Shown in pieces: positions 24,516-38,290 of a stretch of 64,000 nt of DNA (position 1 is the stretch's first letter; every line of letters begins with the position of its first letter). The notes under the pieces are model-generated. The model was not told the origin of the DNA. It saw only the letters and a program-made list of their open reading frames with translations, and made no database searches. The translations under genes were made by a program, and so were the position numbers. Source of the stretch: Methylocystis parvus OBBP (GTDB taxonomy: Bacteria > Pseudomonadota > Alphaproteobacteria > Rhizobiales > Beijerinckiaceae); contig NZ_CP092968.1 in the NCBI RefSeq assembly GCF_027571405.1, positions 2,046,001 through 2,110,000 of the forward strand, read 5' to 3'.

Positions 24516-24914
24516 TCAGAAGACCTTGCACAGCACCTCGCCGCCGACATTGTTTTCGCGCGCCGCGTGATCGGCCATCACGCCCTTGGGCGTCGACATG
24601 ATCGTCACGCCGAGGCCGTTGGCCACGCGCGGAACGGCGTCGACGGCCGCATAGACGCGGCGGCCCGGACGGGACACGCGCTCGATCTGCTTGATGACCG
24701 GCTCGCCGTCGAAATATTTCAGTTCGATCGAGAACTCGGTGCGGCCATTGCCGAAATCCGTGGTCGAATAGCCGCGGATGTAACCCTCGTCCTTGAGGAC
24801 GTCGAGCACATGAGCGCGCAGCTTCGAGCCCGGCGTGATCACCTTGTCCTTGCGGCGCATTTGCGCGTTGCGGATGCGGGTGAGGAGATCTCCCAACGGA
24901 TCGTTGATCGCCAT
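24516..24914 (-). CDS. rpsH: 30S ribosomal protein S8
   Basis: A 132-residue S8 ([20 protein letters not shown] near the N-terminus; C-terminal [20 protein letters not shown]). S8 is the translational repressor of the spc operon in enterobacteria; whether it is so here is not shown by the sequence. Confidence 0.98.
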   Translation of the reverse strand: MAINDPLGDLLTRIRNAQMRRKDKVITPGSKLRAHVLDVLKDEGYIRGYSTTDFGNGRTEFSIELKYFDGEPVIKQIERVSRPGRRVYAAVDAVPRVANGLGVTIMSTPKGVMADHAARENNVGGEVLCKVF

Positions 24915-24927
24915 TACAAGAGTCTCC

Positions 24928-25233
24928 TTACCAGCTCGACTTCACGAGGCCCGGGATCAGGCCGCGGGATCCGAGTTCGCGCAACGCAATGCGCGACATC
25001 TTCAACTTGCGATAAAAGGCGCGCGGGCGGCCGGAAATTTCGCAGCGGTTGCGGATGCGAATCTTCGCCGAGTTGCGCGGAAGCTCCGCGAGCTTCAGCC
25101 TGGCCTCGAACTGCTCCTCAATGGAGAGCGACTGGTCCTTGGCCTTCGCCTTCAGCCGCTCGCGGCGGCCGGCGTAAGCCTTGACGAGCTTCGCCTTCTT
25201 CTTGTTGTTCTCGATCGCGCTTTTCTTCGCCAT
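24928..25233 (-). CDS. rpsN: 30S ribosomal protein S14 (zinc-free type)
   Basis: A 101-residue S14 of the long form without the CxxC zinc motif, ending [20 protein letters not shown] then [20 protein letters not shown]. Spc order rplE-rpsN-rpsH. Confidence 0.98.
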   Translation of the reverse strand: MAKKSAIENNKKKAKLVKAYAGRRERLKAKAKDQSLSIEEQFEARLKLAELPRNSAKIRIRNRCEISGRPRAFYRKLKMSRIALRELGSRGLIPGLVKSSW

Positions 25234-25275
25234 GAGTAATTTAGCCTTTCGGTATCCGCGTTTGAGGCGTTAGCC

Positions 25276-25908
25276 TCACTGCCGGAACGGGAAATTGAAC
25301 GCCTTGAGCAGAGCGCGCGCCTCGTCGTCGGTCTTGGCCGTCGTGCAGACGATCACGTCCATGCCGAGAATCGACTCCGCCTTGTCGTAGTCGATCTCCG
25401 GGAACACGATGTGCTCCTTGATGCCGAGCGCATAATTGCCGCGGCCGTCGAAGGACTTCGGGTTGAGGCCGCGGAAGTCGCGCACGCGCGGCAGCGCCAC
25501 GGTGATCAGACGGTCGAGAAACTCATACATGCGGGTCTTGCGAAGGGTGACCTTCGCGCCGATCGGCATGTTCTCGCGGACCTTGAAGGTCGAAATGGCC
25601 TTGCGGGCGCGCGTCACGACCGGCTTCTGGCCGGCGATGAGGCTGAGATCGCCCGCGGCCGACGTCACCTTCTTGGTGTCGTTGACGGCTTCGCCGACGC
25701 CCATGTTCAGCACGATCTTCTCGATCGTCGGCACTTCGAGCGGGTTCTTGTAGCCGAACTGCTCAATGAGCTGCTGACGCACGACCTCGTCATAGTGCTT
25801 CTTCATGCGCGGCGTATAGCCCGCAATGCTGGCCTGAGCGACCGCGGCGGTCGCCGGGGCTTCTTTCGCCTTGGGGGCCTTGGCCTTGGCTTTCTTTTCC
25901 TCAGCCAT
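25276..25908 (-). CDS. rplE: 50S ribosomal protein L5 with N-terminal extension
   Basis: A 210-residue L5. The normal 180-residue core starts near [13 protein letters not shown] and carries 5S rRNA-contact sequences such as [20 protein letters not shown]. The first 27 residues are Lys/Ala/Pro-rich ([19 protein letters not shown]), an unusual tail for L5. The ATG overlaps the rplX stop by 8 bases, so the extended start is the coupled one. Confidence 0.96.
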   Translation of the reverse strand: MAEEKKAKAKAPKAKEAPATAAVAQASIAGYTPRMKKHYDEVVRQQLIEQFGYKNPLEVPTIEKIVLNMGVGEAVNDTKKVTSAAGDLSLIAGQKPVVTRARKAISTFKVRENMPIGAKVTLRKTRMYEFLDRLITVALPRVRDFRGLNPKSFDGRGNYALGIKEHIVFPEIDYDKAESILGMDVIVCTTAKTDDEARALLKAFNFPFRQ

Positions 25909-26218
25909 CGATCAATTCTCCGGAACGCTTGGCGACGCGGACCTTGCGGCCGTCGTCGAGAATCTTGAAGCCGACGCGGGTCGCCTGGCCGTCCTTGGGA
26001 TCGGCGATCGCGATGTTGGACAGGTCGATCGGGGCCGCCTTGTTGACGATGCCCGCCTCGCGGTCTTTGGTCTGGCGCTGATGGCGCTTGACCATGTTGA
26101 CGCCGTTGACGATGGCGCGGCCCTCATCCGGAATCACGCGGACGACTTCGCCGGTCTTGCCCTTGTCGCGGCCGGCGAGAACGACGACCTTGTCGCCCTT
26201 CTTGATTTTGGCGGCCAT
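25901..26218 (-). CDS. rplX: 50S ribosomal protein L24
   Basis: A 105-residue L24 with the KOW motif ([20 protein letters not shown], 6-25). The ATG at 26218 shares one base with the rplN stop (TAATG). L24 initiates 50S assembly. Confidence 0.98.
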   Translation of the reverse strand: MAAKIKKGDKVVVLAGRDKGKTGEVVRVIPDEGRAIVNGVNMVKRHQRQTKDREAGIVNKAAPIDLSNIAIADPKDGQATRVGFKILDDGRKVRVAKRSGELIDG

Positions 26219-26586
26219 TACAGCACCTCCGGCGCGAGCGAGATGATCTTCATGTGGTTCTTGGCGCGCAGTTCGCGCGGCACCGGCCCGAAGATGCGGG
26301 TGCCGATCGGCTCCTGCTGATTGTTGATCAGCACCGCGGCGTTCGAGTCGAAACGGATCACCGAGCCGTCCGAGCGCTTGATGTCCTTCGAGGTGCGGAC
26401 GACGACGGCCTTCAGCACGTCGCCCTTCTTCACGCGGCCGCGCGGAATCGCTTCCTTGATCGAGACGACGATGATGTCGCCGACGCCGGCATATTTGCGC
26501 TTCGAGCCGCCCAGCACCTTGATGCACATCACACGGCGGGCGCCGGAATTGTCGGCGACGTCGAGATTTGTTTGCATCTGAATCAT
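26218..26586 (-). CDS. rplN: 50S ribosomal protein L14
   Basis: A 122-residue L14 ([20 protein letters not shown] at the start). First gene of the classic spc operon; about 200 bases with a large hairpin separate it from rpsQ. Confidence 0.98.
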   Translation of the reverse strand: MIQMQTNLDVADNSGARRVMCIKVLGGSKRKYAGVGDIIVVSIKEAIPRGRVKKGDVLKAVVVRTSKDIKRSDGSVIRFDSNAAVLINNQQEPIGTRIFGPVPRELRAKNHMKIISLAPEVL

Positions 26587-26673
26587 GGCTTACCCGCCTT
26601 TCAATCCGGTCTGGTTTCGGTCCCGCACAATCGCAACGGCCGACTTCGTCCGGAAAACTTCATTTCCGATTTC

Positions 26674-26720
26674 CAGCGCGCTTTCCCATCGCATGAGGCA
26701 TGCGATGGGAAAGCGCGCTG
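26674..26720. repeat. perfect 22-bp hairpin between rpsQ and rplN
   Basis: Arms 26674-26695 (CAGCGCGCTTTCCCATCGCA plus TG) and 26699-26720 are exact reverse complements around the 3-base loop AGG. There is no T tract on either strand, so it is not a standard terminator. It lies in a 200-base gap at the S10/spc junction. Confidence 0.9.
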
Positions 26721-26788
26721 ATTTTCAGGGCTCTAGGGGTCGCCTGCAGGGTCCATGACCCTTTTTTGAACCACCTCGAGCGGGGTAT

Positions 26789-27031
26789 TTACGCGTTTGC
26801 GGCGTTTTCCACAACCCGCCAACGCTTCAATTTCGAGATCGGCGCGGTTTCTTCGATGAAGACCGTGTCGCCGACCTTGAACGCGCCGTTCTCGTCATGC
26901 GCGTGATAATGCTTCGTGCGGCGCACCGTCTTCTGGAACAGCGGGTGCGTGAAACGGCGCTCGACCTTCACGACCACGGTCTTGTTCTGCTTGTCGGAGA
27001 CGACGACGCCCTGGAGAATTCGCTTCGGCAT
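26789..27031 (-). CDS. rpsQ: 30S ribosomal protein S17
   Basis: An 80-residue S17 ([20 protein letters not shown] at the start; [20 protein letters not shown] near the C-terminus). Last gene of the S10 operon block before the hairpin region. Confidence 0.97.
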   Translation of the reverse strand: MPKRILQGVVVSDKQNKTVVVKVERRFTHPLFQKTVRRTKHYHAHDENGAFKVGDTVFIEETAPISKLKRWRVVENAANA

Positions 27032-27037
27032 GGCGCT

Positions 27038-27250
27038 TTAACCTTGCTTTTCCGCGCTCTTCTGCGCGGCGATGGTCTTGGCCCGGGCGATGTCGCGGCG
27101 AATGACGCGAACCTGGGCGGTGTTCTCGAGCTGGCCGGTCGCCCGCTGGAAACGCAGATTGAACTGCGCCTTCTTGAGCTTCAGCACTTCGTCGTTGAGC
27201 TGGTCCTCGGTCATCGCTTTGATGTCGGAGAGGCGCTGCTTGGCTTTCAT
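27038..27250 (-). CDS. rpmC: 50S ribosomal protein L29
   Basis: A 70-residue L29, two-helix protein near the exit tunnel ([20 protein letters not shown], then [14 protein letters not shown]). Tight spacing to rplP and rpsQ. Confidence 0.97.
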   Translation of the reverse strand: MKAKQRLSDIKAMTEDQLNDEVLKLKKAQFNLRFQRATGQLENTAQVRVIRRDIARAKTIAAQKSAEKQG

Positions 27251-27262
27251 GTCGTCCTCCTG

Positions 27263-27676
27263 TTACTCGGCGATGCGTTCGATGAAACGGGTCTTGATCG
27301 GCAGCTTGGCCGCGGCGAGGGTCAGCGCCTCGCGGGCCAGCGGCGCCGGCACGCCGTCGACCTCGAACATGATGCGGCCGGGCGCGACGCGCACCGCCCA
27401 CAATTCCGGAGCGCCCTTACCCTTACCCATGCGGACTTCGGTCGGCTTCTTGGAGACCGGCACGTCCGGGAAGATGCGGATCCAGACGCGGCCGGCGCGC
27501 TTCATATGGCGCGTCATGGCGCGGCGGGCCGCCTCGATCTGGCGCGCGGTGATGCGCTCGGGCTCGAGCGCCTTCAGGCCGAACTGACCGAAGTTCAGCG
27601 AGAAGCCGCCTTTCGAGGCGCCGTGAATGCGGCCCTTGAAGGCCTTGCGGAACTTGGTGCGCTTGGGTGACAGCAT
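27263..27676 (-). CDS. rplP: 50S ribosomal protein L16
   Basis: A 137-residue L16 ([20 protein letters not shown] at the start), including [20 protein letters not shown] in the centre. Contacts A-site tRNA. Standard S10 position. Confidence 0.98.
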   Translation of the reverse strand: MLSPKRTKFRKAFKGRIHGASKGGFSLNFGQFGLKALEPERITARQIEAARRAMTRHMKRAGRVWIRIFPDVPVSKKPTEVRMGKGKGAPELWAVRVAPGRIMFEVDGVPAPLAREALTLAAAKLPIKTRFIERIAE

Positions 27677-27710
27677 GATAGGTGCTCTTTAATTTCTTGC
27701 CTGTTGCGCC

Positions 27711-28475
27711 TTACGCAGCGTCGCCGCGGGGTTCGCGCGGCTCGCGGCGACGGCGGTCGCGGTCGCCGCGCTCGCGGTCACGTTCGTGGTGATCGCCGCC
27801 GGCGGAAGCCGCCTCGGCCGCACGGCGCTCCTGCGCCATCGGATCGTGCTCGAGGATCTCGCCCTTGAAGATCCACACCTTGATGCCGCAGGCGCCATAG
27901 GCGGTGTGGGCGGTCGAGGTGCCGTAATCCACATCGGCGCGCAGCGTGTGCAGCGGCACGCGGCCTTCGCGATACCATTCGAGACGGGCGATCTCCGCGC
28001 CGCCGAGACGGCCCGAGCAGTTGATGCGGATGCCCTGGGCGCCGAGGCGGATCGCCGATTGAACAGCGCGCTTCATGGCGCGGCGGAAGGCCACGCGGCG
28101 CTCGAGCTGCTGCGCGATCGACTCGGCGACGAGCGCGGCTTCCGTTTCCGGCTTGCGCACCTCGACGATGTTGATCACGACCTCGGAGCCCGTGAGCTTG
28201 GCGACGAGCTTGCGGATCTTGTCGATATCCGCGCCCTTCTTGCCGATCACGACGCCCGGACGGGCCGAGTGGATGGTGACGCGGCACTTCTTGTGCGGAC
28301 GCTCGATGACGATCTTCGAGACCGCCGCCTGCTTCAGCGTCTTCGACACCGCCTCGCGAATCGCCATGTCCTCATGCAGGAGCTTGGCGTATTCGCCCTT
28401 GCCCGCGAACCAGCGCGAGTCCCAGGTGCGGTTGACGCCGAGGCGCAGCCCGATCGGATTGACCTTCTGACCCAT
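27711..28475 (-). CDS. rpsC: 30S ribosomal protein S3
   Basis: A 254-residue S3 with KH domain ([20 protein letters not shown]) and S3 C-terminal domain. The last 35 residues are an Arg/Asp/Glu-rich tail with [12 protein letters not shown], commonly seen in alphaproteobacterial S3. Confidence 0.98.
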   Translation of the reverse strand: MGQKVNPIGLRLGVNRTWDSRWFAGKGEYAKLLHEDMAIREAVSKTLKQAAVSKIVIERPHKKCRVTIHSARPGVVIGKKGADIDKIRKLVAKLTGSEVVINIVEVRKPETEAALVAESIAQQLERRVAFRRAMKRAVQSAIRLGAQGIRINCSGRLGGAEIARLEWYREGRVPLHTLRADVDYGTSTAHTAYGACGIKVWIFKGEILEHDPMAQERRAAEAASAGGDHHERDRERGDRDRRRREPREPRGDAA

Positions 28476-28487
28476 GGTTCTGATCCT

Positions 28488-28874
28488 TTAGGCGTTCGCT
28501 TGCGCTTCGACTTCGCGCACGATGATCGTGAGGTTCGAGAAGGGTTTCTCGATCCGGCTGGCGCGGCCGCGGGCGCGGGCGTGGAAGCGCTTCATGACCA
28601 GCGCCTTGCCGACGAAAGCCTGGGCGACGATCAGATCGTCGACGTCGAGGCCGTGATTATTCTCGGCGTTGGCGATGGCGCTTTCGAGCGTCTTCTTCAC
28701 CTCATGCGCGATGCGCTTGCGGGAAAATTCCAGATCGGAGAGCGCGCGGTCGACCTTCTTGCCGCGAATGAGCTGGGCGAGAAGATTGAGCTTCTGCGGC
28801 GACACGCGGATCATGCGCGCGACCGCCTTGGCTTCGTTTTCCGCGAGCCGGGGCGGATTGGCCTGCTTGGACAT
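28488..28874 (-). CDS. rplV: 50S ribosomal protein L22
   Basis: A 128-residue L22 ([20 protein letters not shown], then [20 protein letters not shown] in the tunnel loop). The macrolide-sensitive beta-hairpin is intact. Confidence 0.98.
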   Translation of the reverse strand: MSKQANPPRLAENEAKAVARMIRVSPQKLNLLAQLIRGKKVDRALSDLEFSRKRIAHEVKKTLESAIANAENNHGLDVDDLIVAQAFVGKALVMKRFHARARGRASRIEKPFSNLTIIVREVEAQANA

Positions 28875-28877
28875 TGC

Positions 28878-29156
28878 TTAGCCTCTCTTCGCCTTCTTGT
28901 CCGCCGCGTGACCGTGGAAGGTGCGCGTCGGAGCGAATTCGCCGAACTTGTGGCCGATCATGTCTTCGCTGACATTGACCGGAATATGCTTCTGGCCGTT
29001 GTGCACGCCGAAGGTCAATCCGACGAACTGCGGCAGAATGGTGGAGCGACGGCTCCATATCTTGATGACTTCCGAGCGGCCCGAGGCGCGCGAGGTTTCC
29101 GCCTTCTTCAGCAGATAGCCGTCGACGAACGGGCCTTTCCAAATCGAGCGAGCCAT
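28878..29156 (-). CDS. rpsS: 30S ribosomal protein S19
   Basis: A 92-residue S19 ([20 protein letters not shown] at the start; [20 protein letters not shown] near the end). Three bases separate it from rplV. Confidence 0.98.
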   Translation of the reverse strand: MARSIWKGPFVDGYLLKKAETSRASGRSEVIKIWSRRSTILPQFVGLTFGVHNGQKHIPVNVSEDMIGHKFGEFAPTRTFHGHAADKKAKRG

Positions 29157-29159
29157 GGA

Positions 29160-29999
29160 TCAGCCCTTCTTCTTGCGATTGTGCCGCGAGGACACAATGA
29201 AACGGTCGGTTGACTTGTTGGAGCGGGTCTTCTTGCCCTTGGTCGGCTTGCCCCACGGGGTCACCGGATGACGGCCGCCCGAGGTGCGGCCTTCGCCGCC
29301 GCCATGCGGGTGGTCGATCGGGTTCATCGTGACGCCGCGATTATGCGGACGACGGCCGAGCCAGCGCGAACGACCGGCCTTGCCGATCGAGGTGTTCATA
29401 TGATCCGGGTTCGACACCGCGCCGATCGTGGCGAAGCACTGGCCGTGGACCAGGCGCTGCTCGCCGGACGAGAGGCGGATGATCACATAGCCCTGATCGC
29501 GGCCGGCGATCTGCGCGTAGGCGCCGGCGGAACGGGCGATGGAGCCGCCCTTTCCGATCTTCGTTTCGATGTTGTGGACGAGCGTGCCGACCGGGATGTT
29601 GGCGATCGGCATGGCGTTGCCGGGCTTGACGTCGACCTGCTCGCCCGACACGACCTCGTCGCCAACCGACAGACGCTGCGGCGCGAGGATGTAGGCGAGC
29701 GTGTCGTCCGCGTAGCGGATCAGCGCGATGAAAGCCGTCCGGTTCGGGTCGTATTCCAGACGCTCGACCTTGCCGACGACGTCGACCTTGCGACGCTTGA
29801 AGTCGACGAGGCGATAGGCCTGCTTGTGGCCGCCGCCGCGGAAACGAACCGTGACGCGGCCGTTATTGTTGCGGCCGCCCTTCGAGGTCTTGCCCTCGGT
29901 CAGCGTCTTGACCGGCTTGCCCTTATAGAGGTCGCTGCGGTCGACGATGACGAGCTGGCGAAGGCCCGGCGTGACCGGCTTGAATGTCTTCAGCGCCAT
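29160..29999 (-). CDS. rplB: 50S ribosomal protein L2
   Basis: A 279-residue L2, needed for subunit joining and peptidyl transfer, with the conserved [20 protein letters not shown] segment near 225-244. Standard S10 order. Confidence 0.99.
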   Translation of the reverse strand: MALKTFKPVTPGLRQLVIVDRSDLYKGKPVKTLTEGKTSKGGRNNNGRVTVRFRGGGHKQAYRLVDFKRRKVDVVGKVERLEYDPNRTAFIALIRYADDTLAYILAPQRLSVGDEVVSGEQVDVKPGNAMPIANIPVGTLVHNIETKIGKGGSIARSAGAYAQIAGRDQGYVIIRLSSGEQRLVHGQCFATIGAVSNPDHMNTSIGKAGRSRWLGRRPHNRGVTMNPIDHPHGGGEGRTSGGRHPVTPWGKPTKGKKTRSNKSTDRFIVSSRHNRKKKG

Positions 30000-30021
30000 T
30001 TTCTTGTCCCCACGCCTTCTC

Positions 30022-30318
30022 TTACAGTCCGGTCGTCACGTCGATCTTGTGGCCTTCGGCCAGCGTGACGACGGCCTTCTTGACGTCGCTCTGCTGACCG
30101 CGCACGCCGCGGAACGCCTTGACCTTGCCCTTGCGGACGAGGGTGTTCACGGACTCGACCTTCACATCGAAGAGACCCTCGACCGCCGCCTTGATCTGCG
30201 GCTTGGTCGCGGTCCGGGCGACCTTGAAGACCACCTTGTTGCTCTCGGAAGCGAGCGTCGCCTTCTCGGTGATGATTGGGGCGACGATCACGTCGTAATG
30301 GCGGACGTCCTTGCTCAT
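30022..30318 (-). CDS. rplW: 50S ribosomal protein L23
   Basis: A 98-residue L23 ([20 protein letters not shown] near the start), docking site for trigger factor and SRP at the tunnel exit. ATGA overlap with rplD fixes the start. Confidence 0.98.
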   Translation of the reverse strand: MSKDVRHYDVIVAPIITEKATLASESNKVVFKVARTATKPQIKAAVEGLFDVKVESVNTLVRKGKVKAFRGVRGQQSDVKKAVVTLAEGHKIDVTTGL

Positions 30319-30935
30319 TTCAGGCGCGCCTCCAGCGCGTCCACGGCGGCGCGGGTCAGAACCAGCTTCTCGCGGCGGATGATGTCGTAAACATTGACGC
30401 CCTCGACCGGCAGCACGTCGATCTGCGGGATGTTGCGCGCGGCGAGCGCGAAATTGTTCTGCACGTCGCCGCCGACGATGATGATCGCATTGGCGAGGCC
30501 CGTCTTGGCGAAGCCGGAAGCGAGAACCTTCGTCTTCGGCGCGTCGAGCTCGGCCGTCTCCCATACGATGATGCCGCCGTCCTTGGCCTTGGCCGAGAGC
30601 GCATGCTTCAGCGCGAGGGCGCGAACCTTCTTGGTCAGATCGTGCTCATGGCTGCGGACCTGCGGGCCGAAGGCGCGTCCGCCGCCGCGGAACTGCGGCA
30701 CGCGGGCCGAGCCGTGACGCGCGCCGCCCGTGCCCTTCTGCTTGTACATCTTCTTGCCGGTGCGCGCGATTTCCGCGCGGTTCTTGACCGCGTGGGTGCC
30801 GGCGCGGCGCTTGGCGAGCTGCCAGCGGATCATCCGGTGGATGAGGTCCGCGCGCGGCTCGAGGCCAAACACTTCATCGGAAAGTTCGATCGAACCGGCC
30901 GCCTGACCGTCGAACGACGTGACGTCGATCTTCAC
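30315..30935 (-). CDS. rplD: 50S ribosomal protein L4
   Basis: A 206-residue L4 with the basic tunnel loop ([20 protein letters not shown]). In enterobacteria L4 represses the S10 operon; no leader is recognised here. Confidence 0.98.
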   Translation of the reverse strand: MKIDVTSFDGQAAGSIELSDEVFGLEPRADLIHRMIRWQLAKRRAGTHAVKNRAEIARTGKKMYKQKGTGGARHGSARVPQFRGGGRAFGPQVRSHEHDLTKKVRALALKHALSAKAKDGGIIVWETAELDAPKTKVLASGFAKTGLANAIIIVGGDVQNNFALAARNIPQIDVLPVEGVNVYDIIRREKLVLTRAAVDALEARLK

Positions 30936-30938
30936 GGC

Positions 30939-31664
30939 TCAGTCCTCCTTCGTTTCTTGCGCGGGAGCCGCGTCGGCGGCGTCCGCCAGGCGGAACTTGC
31001 CCGGCTGCGGCGCATCCTTGGGGAGCGCGCGCTTGACGGCGTCGCGCACGTAAATCCATCCGCCGGCGGTGCCCGGAACGGCGCCTTCGACGAGCAGCAG
31101 GCCGCGCGCGACGTCGGTCTGCACGACGCGCAGATTCTGCGTCGTCACGCGGTCGACGCCCATATGGCCGGCCATTTTCTTGTTCTTGAAGGTCTTGCCC
31201 GGATCCTGACGGCCGCCGGTCGAACCGTGCGAACGATGCGAGATCGAGACGCCGTGAGACGCGCGCAGACCGCCGAAGCCCCAACGCTTCATCGGGCCGG
31301 CGAAGCCTTTGCCCGTCGTGGTGCCGGTGACGTCGACGAACTGGCCGACGACGAAATGGTCGGCCGTGATCTCGGCGCCGACAGGCAGCAGCGCGTCCTC
31401 GTTCACGCGGAACTCGGCGAGTTTCATTTTCGGCTCGACCTTGGCCGCGGCGAAGCGCGTGCGCTCGGCCTTGGAGACATTCTTCACCTTGGCGCGGCCG
31501 ATGCCGAGCTGAACGGCGGTGTAGCCGTTCTTTTCCTTGGTGCGCTGAGCGACGACCTGACAGCCGTCCAGCTTGAGCACCGTGACCGGCACATGCTCGC
31601 CCGCCTCTGTGAAGATGCGGGTCATTCCGACCTTTTGCGCGATGACGCCCGACCGCATGTTCAA
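30939..31664 (-). CDS. rplC: 50S ribosomal protein L3
   Basis: A 241-residue L3 ([20 protein letters not shown] near the start; [20 protein letters not shown] in the centre, site of glutamine methylation in other bacteria). The C-terminal acidic tail extends past the usual core by about 20 residues. Confidence 0.98.
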   Translation of the reverse strand: MNMRSGVIAQKVGMTRIFTEAGEHVPVTVLKLDGCQVVAQRTKEKNGYTAVQLGIGRAKVKNVSKAERTRFAAAKVEPKMKLAEFRVNEDALLPVGAEITADHFVVGQFVDVTGTTTGKGFAGPMKRWGFGGLRASHGVSISHRSHGSTGGRQDPGKTFKNKKMAGHMGVDRVTTQNLRVVQTDVARGLLLVEGAVPGTAGGWIYVRDAVKRALPKDAPQPGKFRLADAADAAPAQETKED

Positions 31665-31712
31665 TAATCCTTCGCGAAGCGGCTGCCTCCAGGGCGCCGC
31701 CCAATCCGTTCT

Positions 31713-32021
31713 TTAGAGCTTGATCTCGACGTCGACGCCCGCGGCGAGATCGAGCTTCATCAGCGCATCCACCGTTTGCGGGGTGGGGTCGACGATGTCG
31801 AGAACGCGCTTATGCGTTCTGATTTCGAACTGCTCACGCGACTTCTTGTCGATGTGCGGCGAACGGTTCACCGTGAACTTCTCGATCTTGGTCGGCAGCG
31901 GAATCGGGCCACGAACCTGAGCGCCGGTGCGCTTGGCCGTGGAGACGATCTCCTTGGTCGACGTGTCGAGAATCCGGTGATCGAACGCCTTCAAGCGAAT
32001 CCGGATGTTTTGACCGTTCAT
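31713..32021 (-). CDS. rpsJ: 30S ribosomal protein S10
   Basis: A 102-residue S10/NusE ([20 protein letters not shown] at the start). It also acts in transcription antitermination. The ATG at 32021 gives the family length; the upstream frame to 32081 is not conserved. Confidence 0.98.
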   Translation of the reverse strand: MNGQNIRIRLKAFDHRILDTSTKEIVSTAKRTGAQVRGPIPLPTKIEKFTVNRSPHIDKKSREQFEIRTHKRVLDIVDPTPQTVDALMKLDLAAGVDVEIKL

Positions 32022-32140
32022 TGTCTCGTCCTTTGGGACCGCGAGCGTCTCAAGCCCGCTTTCATGCGCCGCGCGCGGCAAAGCGCGCGGCTATTTTCAC
32101 AAGAGCGAGCCCGAAAAGACCCGCGGTCCAGATTCGCTTC

Positions 32141-33331
<1,191 letters not shown>

Positions 33332-33378
33332 TGCCGTGCTCCTTCAGAGAGTTCCGTTTAACCCTAGCGTTCGCGAGA

Positions 33379-35454
<2,076 letters not shown>

Positions 35455-35483
35455 GGATATGTCCTCGGATAGAGAGCTTCGGC

Positions 35484-35954
35484 TTACCAGCGATAATGCG
35501 AGAAGGCGCGGTTGGCTTCCGCCATGCGGTGCGTGTCTTCGCGCTTCTTCACGGCCGCGCCGCGATTGTTGGACGCATCCAACAATTCGGCCGACAGACG
35601 GTCGACCATGGTCTTGTCGTTGCGGGCGCGCGCGGCGGTGATGATCCAGCGGATCGCCAGCGCCTGACGGCGCTCGTTGCGCACTTCGACCGGCACCTGA
35701 TAGGTGGCGCCGCCGACGCGGCGCGAGCGGACTTCGATCGCCGGCGCGACATTGTCGAGCGCCTGCTTGAAGATCGCAAGCGGATCGCTCTTGGCCTTCG
35801 ACTCGACCTGGTCGAGCGCGCCATAGACGATCTGCTCGGCGACGGACTTCTTGCCGTCGTACATGATGGAGTTCATGAACTTCGCGAGAACGATGTCGCC
35901 GAACTTGGCGTCTTCGATCACTTCGCGCTTTTCGGCCCGGTGGCGACGAGACAT
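35484..35954 (-). CDS. rpsG: 30S ribosomal protein S7
   Basis: A 156-residue S7 ([20 protein letters not shown] at the start, C-terminal [10 protein letters not shown]). 16S 3' domain assembly initiator and str-operon repressor in enterobacteria. Confidence 0.98.
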   Translation of the reverse strand: MSRRHRAEKREVIEDAKFGDIVLAKFMNSIMYDGKKSVAEQIVYGALDQVESKAKSDPLAIFKQALDNVAPAIEVRSRRVGGATYQVPVEVRNERRQALAIRWIITAARARNDKTMVDRLSAELLDASNNRGAAVKKREDTHRMAEANRAFSHYRW

Positions 35955-35980
35955 TGGTGCTGCTCCCTACTTCGGCCGGA

Positions 35981-36352
35981 TTACTTCGGACGCTTCGCGC
36001 CGTATTTCGAACGGCGCTGCTTGCGGTCCTTGACGCCCTGCGTGTCGAGCACGCCGCGCAGAATGTGATAGCGAACGCCCGGAAGATCCTTCACGCGGCC
36101 GCCGCGGATCATCACCACGGAGTGCTCCTGAAGATTGTGGCCCTCGCCCGGAATATAGCCGATGACCTCGAAGCCATTGGTCAGACGCACCTTGGCGACC
36201 TTGCGAAGCGCCGAGTTCGGCTTCTTCGGCGTCGTGGTGTAGACGCGCGTGCACACGCCGCGCTTCTGCGGGCAGGCGCCAAGATGGCGGGCCTTCTCGC
36301 GATACGTCTTCGGGTGACGCGGCTTGCGGATCAACTGGCTGATCGTCGGCAT
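35981..36352 (-). CDS. rpsL: 30S ribosomal protein S12
   Basis: A 123-residue S12 ([20 protein letters not shown] at the start). The streptomycin-site lysines are present in [18 protein letters not shown] (K43) and in [10 protein letters not shown] the neighbouring loop appears wild type. First gene of the str operon on this strand. The start at 36352 is the conserved one. Confidence 0.98.
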   Translation of the reverse strand: MPTISQLIRKPRHPKTYREKARHLGACPQKRGVCTRVYTTTPKKPNSALRKVAKVRLTNGFEVIGYIPGEGHNLQEHSVVMIRGGRVKDLPGVRYHILRGVLDTQGVKDRKQRRSKYGAKRPK

Positions 36353-36841
36353 CAAAAAGTCCTTCGCTTCGCTGTTCGCGAATGGCGGATGTTCGGGTGA
36401 ACCCGGAAGCGCATCAAAGACGCGCAAACGAGCGAAGCGCCGATGGCCGCAAGGCCAAGGCGCTCCTAACGCAGAGGATCCCGGAGACCCGGGATCGTGC
36501 CTTCCTGTCCGTCGCCGTGAACGACGGTATGATTACCAAAGGTACTTGGCGGTCACAGGCAAGGCGACAGCGTTTAAGTTCGAAAGGTCGAGAGCGTGGC
36601 GCTCCCCGACGGCGTGAACTTACGGCCTGTCGAAAGTGGGCGGAACCTAATCGCGGCTTTCCGGCGCGTCAAGCGGAGATTCATTCATATGACACTAATT
36701 TCTCAAAAGTCCGGAAGCTCCGTCGCCAACGCGACCGAAGGCCGCATTTTTCGACGGCCCGCTCGATGAATTTCACAGGCTATAATAGCTTGGACGGCGC
36801 CATGGGCGCCGAGTTGCAGAGACCAGGGTTCGGAGACAAAT
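36353..36841. other. leader region of the ribosomal superoperon
   Basis: About 490 bases without a convincing gene between rpsL and a divergently placed ydcH-like gene. It must contain the rpsL promoter on the minus strand. A weak TTGCCT box about 18 bases before TGGTAA lies near 36530-36560, but I do not trust it as a promoter. rpoBC is not in this window. Confidence 0.5.
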
Positions 36842-37081
36842 ATGAGTCATGTCGCGCATGAGCTGCACGAAGAGTTCCCGGAGCACGCGGAAGCGATCCA
36901 CAATCTGAAGGCCGGCAACGCCCATTTCGCACGCCTCGCCGAGGAATATCACACGCTCAACCGCGCCATTCACCGCATGGAGACCAATGTCGAGCCGGCG
37001 GATGACGCGACGATCGAGGACCTCAAGAAGAAGCGTCTTACGCTGAAGGACGAGATCGCGGGCTTTCTCGCGACGGTTTGA
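36842..37081 (+). CDS. YdcH-family (DUF465) protein
   Basis: A 79-residue helical protein with the DUF465 pattern: FARLAEEYHTLNRAIHRME (29-47) and EDLKKKRLTLKDEIAGFL (60-77). Members are short coiled-coil proteins of unknown function. The start has GGAGACAAAT before it. Confidence 0.9.
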   Translation: MSHVAHELHEEFPEHAEAIHNLKAGNAHFARLAEEYHTLNRAIHRMETNVEPADDATIEDLKKKRLTLKDEIAGFLATV

Positions 37082-37101
37082 GGCGGGACGCCCGCTTTGC
37101 G

Positions 37102-37154
37102 CGCCCCTCTCGCCGAGGAGCCCGCGACGCGGGCGTCTCGAAGCGCGAGGGGCG
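37102..37154. repeat. dispersed intergenic palindromic repeat (CGTCTCGAAG family)
   Basis: CGCCCCTC...GAGGAGCCCGCGACGCGGGC then GTCTCGAAGCGCGAGGGGCG. Outer arms CGCCCCTC/GAGGGGCG and inner arms GCCCGC/GCGGGC nest. The same family occurs three times at 61.9-62.2 kb. Confidence 0.75.
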
Positions 37155-37185
37155 GCCCCTCGATCTTCTATCTCTCAACCGCCTC

Positions 37186-37938
37186 TCAACCGCGCGCGAG
37201 CTTGGCCAGCTCCACCAAAACCTCTCGCGACTCCGCGGGATTTTTAATGGGCGTTGGAAACGCCACGCGGGCGGTCTCGTCGCCGCAAATCAGGTCCAGC
37301 CCCTCCGGGTCGATCCCGCTTGCCCGCCAGTTTCCGGGCTTCACCCCGGCGAGCTTTTCGGCGTAAAGCGCCAGCGCGTCGGCATGGTCGGCGTTCATAT
37401 GGCCGAGAATGTCGGCCTCCGCCGCGAGAAGCGACTCCGCGCCGCCAATGTCGGTCAGGAGCGCCGCGGGCCCGAAATCCGCCGCCCGCGCGAAGCCGCC
37501 ATTGAGATGCGCCGCTTCGACCTCCGCCCGCCAGAAGGAAAAGTCCGGAAAATCGGCGTAAAGCTGCGCCTTCGGATTGCGTGCGAGGAAACGCGCGCGG
37601 GCGCCGGGGCTCTGGCTGCGCGCCGCCCTGGCGACGAGGGTGAGCCTTGGATGCGCCATCGGGTCGCCCCGCCCGCCCTGAGGCAGCAGCAAAGAGCAGC
37701 GGCCATCCCGCTCCAGATTGCGCGTATGATGCGCCAGCCGGGAGAGCAGCAGGATCGGCGTCCCGTCATGATCGGTCGCGATGGCGGTCAATGTCGCAAA
37801 GGGCGCCCCCGCCTCCGTTAATGTGGCGAGCGTAGCCGTCCGGATGCCGCGCAGCAACCGCTTGGATTCCCCCACCGGATCGAAAGACGGGTCCTGGCGG
37901 GGATCGCGCACGGGCCCGCCATCTTTATCTATCATCAT
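37186..37938 (-). CDS. HugZ-like heme-utilisation / PNPOx-fold protein with DUF2470
   Basis: A 250-residue protein. The N-terminal 150 residues form a split-barrel flavin/heme-binding domain (IRTATLATLTEAGAPFATLT, then LLLSRLAHHTRNLERDGRCS), and the C-terminal 80 residues are DUF2470 with ILGHMNADHADALALYAEKL. This layout is that of HugZ-type heme oxygenases and related pyridoxamine-phosphate-oxidase-fold proteins. Heme degradation is possible, but no iron-uptake genes are adjacent, so the exact substrate is open. Confidence 0.82.
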   Translation of the reverse strand: MMIDKDGGPVRDPRQDPSFDPVGESKRLLRGIRTATLATLTEAGAPFATLTAIATDHDGTPILLLSRLAHHTRNLERDGRCSLLLPQGGRGDPMAHPRLTLVARAARSQSPGARARFLARNPKAQLYADFPDFSFWRAEVEAAHLNGGFARAADFGPAALLTDIGGAESLLAAEADILGHMNADHADALALYAEKLAGVKPGNWRASGIDPEGLDLICGDETARVAFPTPIKNPAESREVLVELAKLARG

Positions 37939-38290
37939 GATTTCGCCTGCATTTCCATATCAAGAGAGCGCCTGGTTCGCTTTGCCGACCAAATGTGTAT
38001 ATAAGAGTGGGGCGCGGCTGTCGCAGCCGGAGCGCTTTCGGATAAGTTGACAGACGCTTCCGAAGAGAATCTGTTCTGGACGGAACAGGCGCCTCTTTCA
38101 TGCGCATCGGCGTATCTGGCCGCTTTGAAGGCCACATTTCAGCCGCGATAGGTCGGGACCTTGTCCGGGTCGGCAGAAACCCATCGGTCCCGGGCGACAT
38201 CGGAAAGCGTAGCGCCATCAATGGCGAATGATGCACGCTCCGCTCGTCGCCAGACGCGTCTATCGCCGCCAACAAAAGCAAAGGATGATC
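37939..38290. promoter_or_regulatory. divergent regulatory region upstream of chvI
   Basis: About 350 bases between divergent genes. It contains a TTGACA hexamer at 38047-38052 (no good -10 box seen) and a perfect inverted repeat CTGTTC-N6-GAACAG at 38071-38088, about 200 bases upstream of the response-regulator start. Either could belong to the chvI promoter. Confidence 0.4.
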
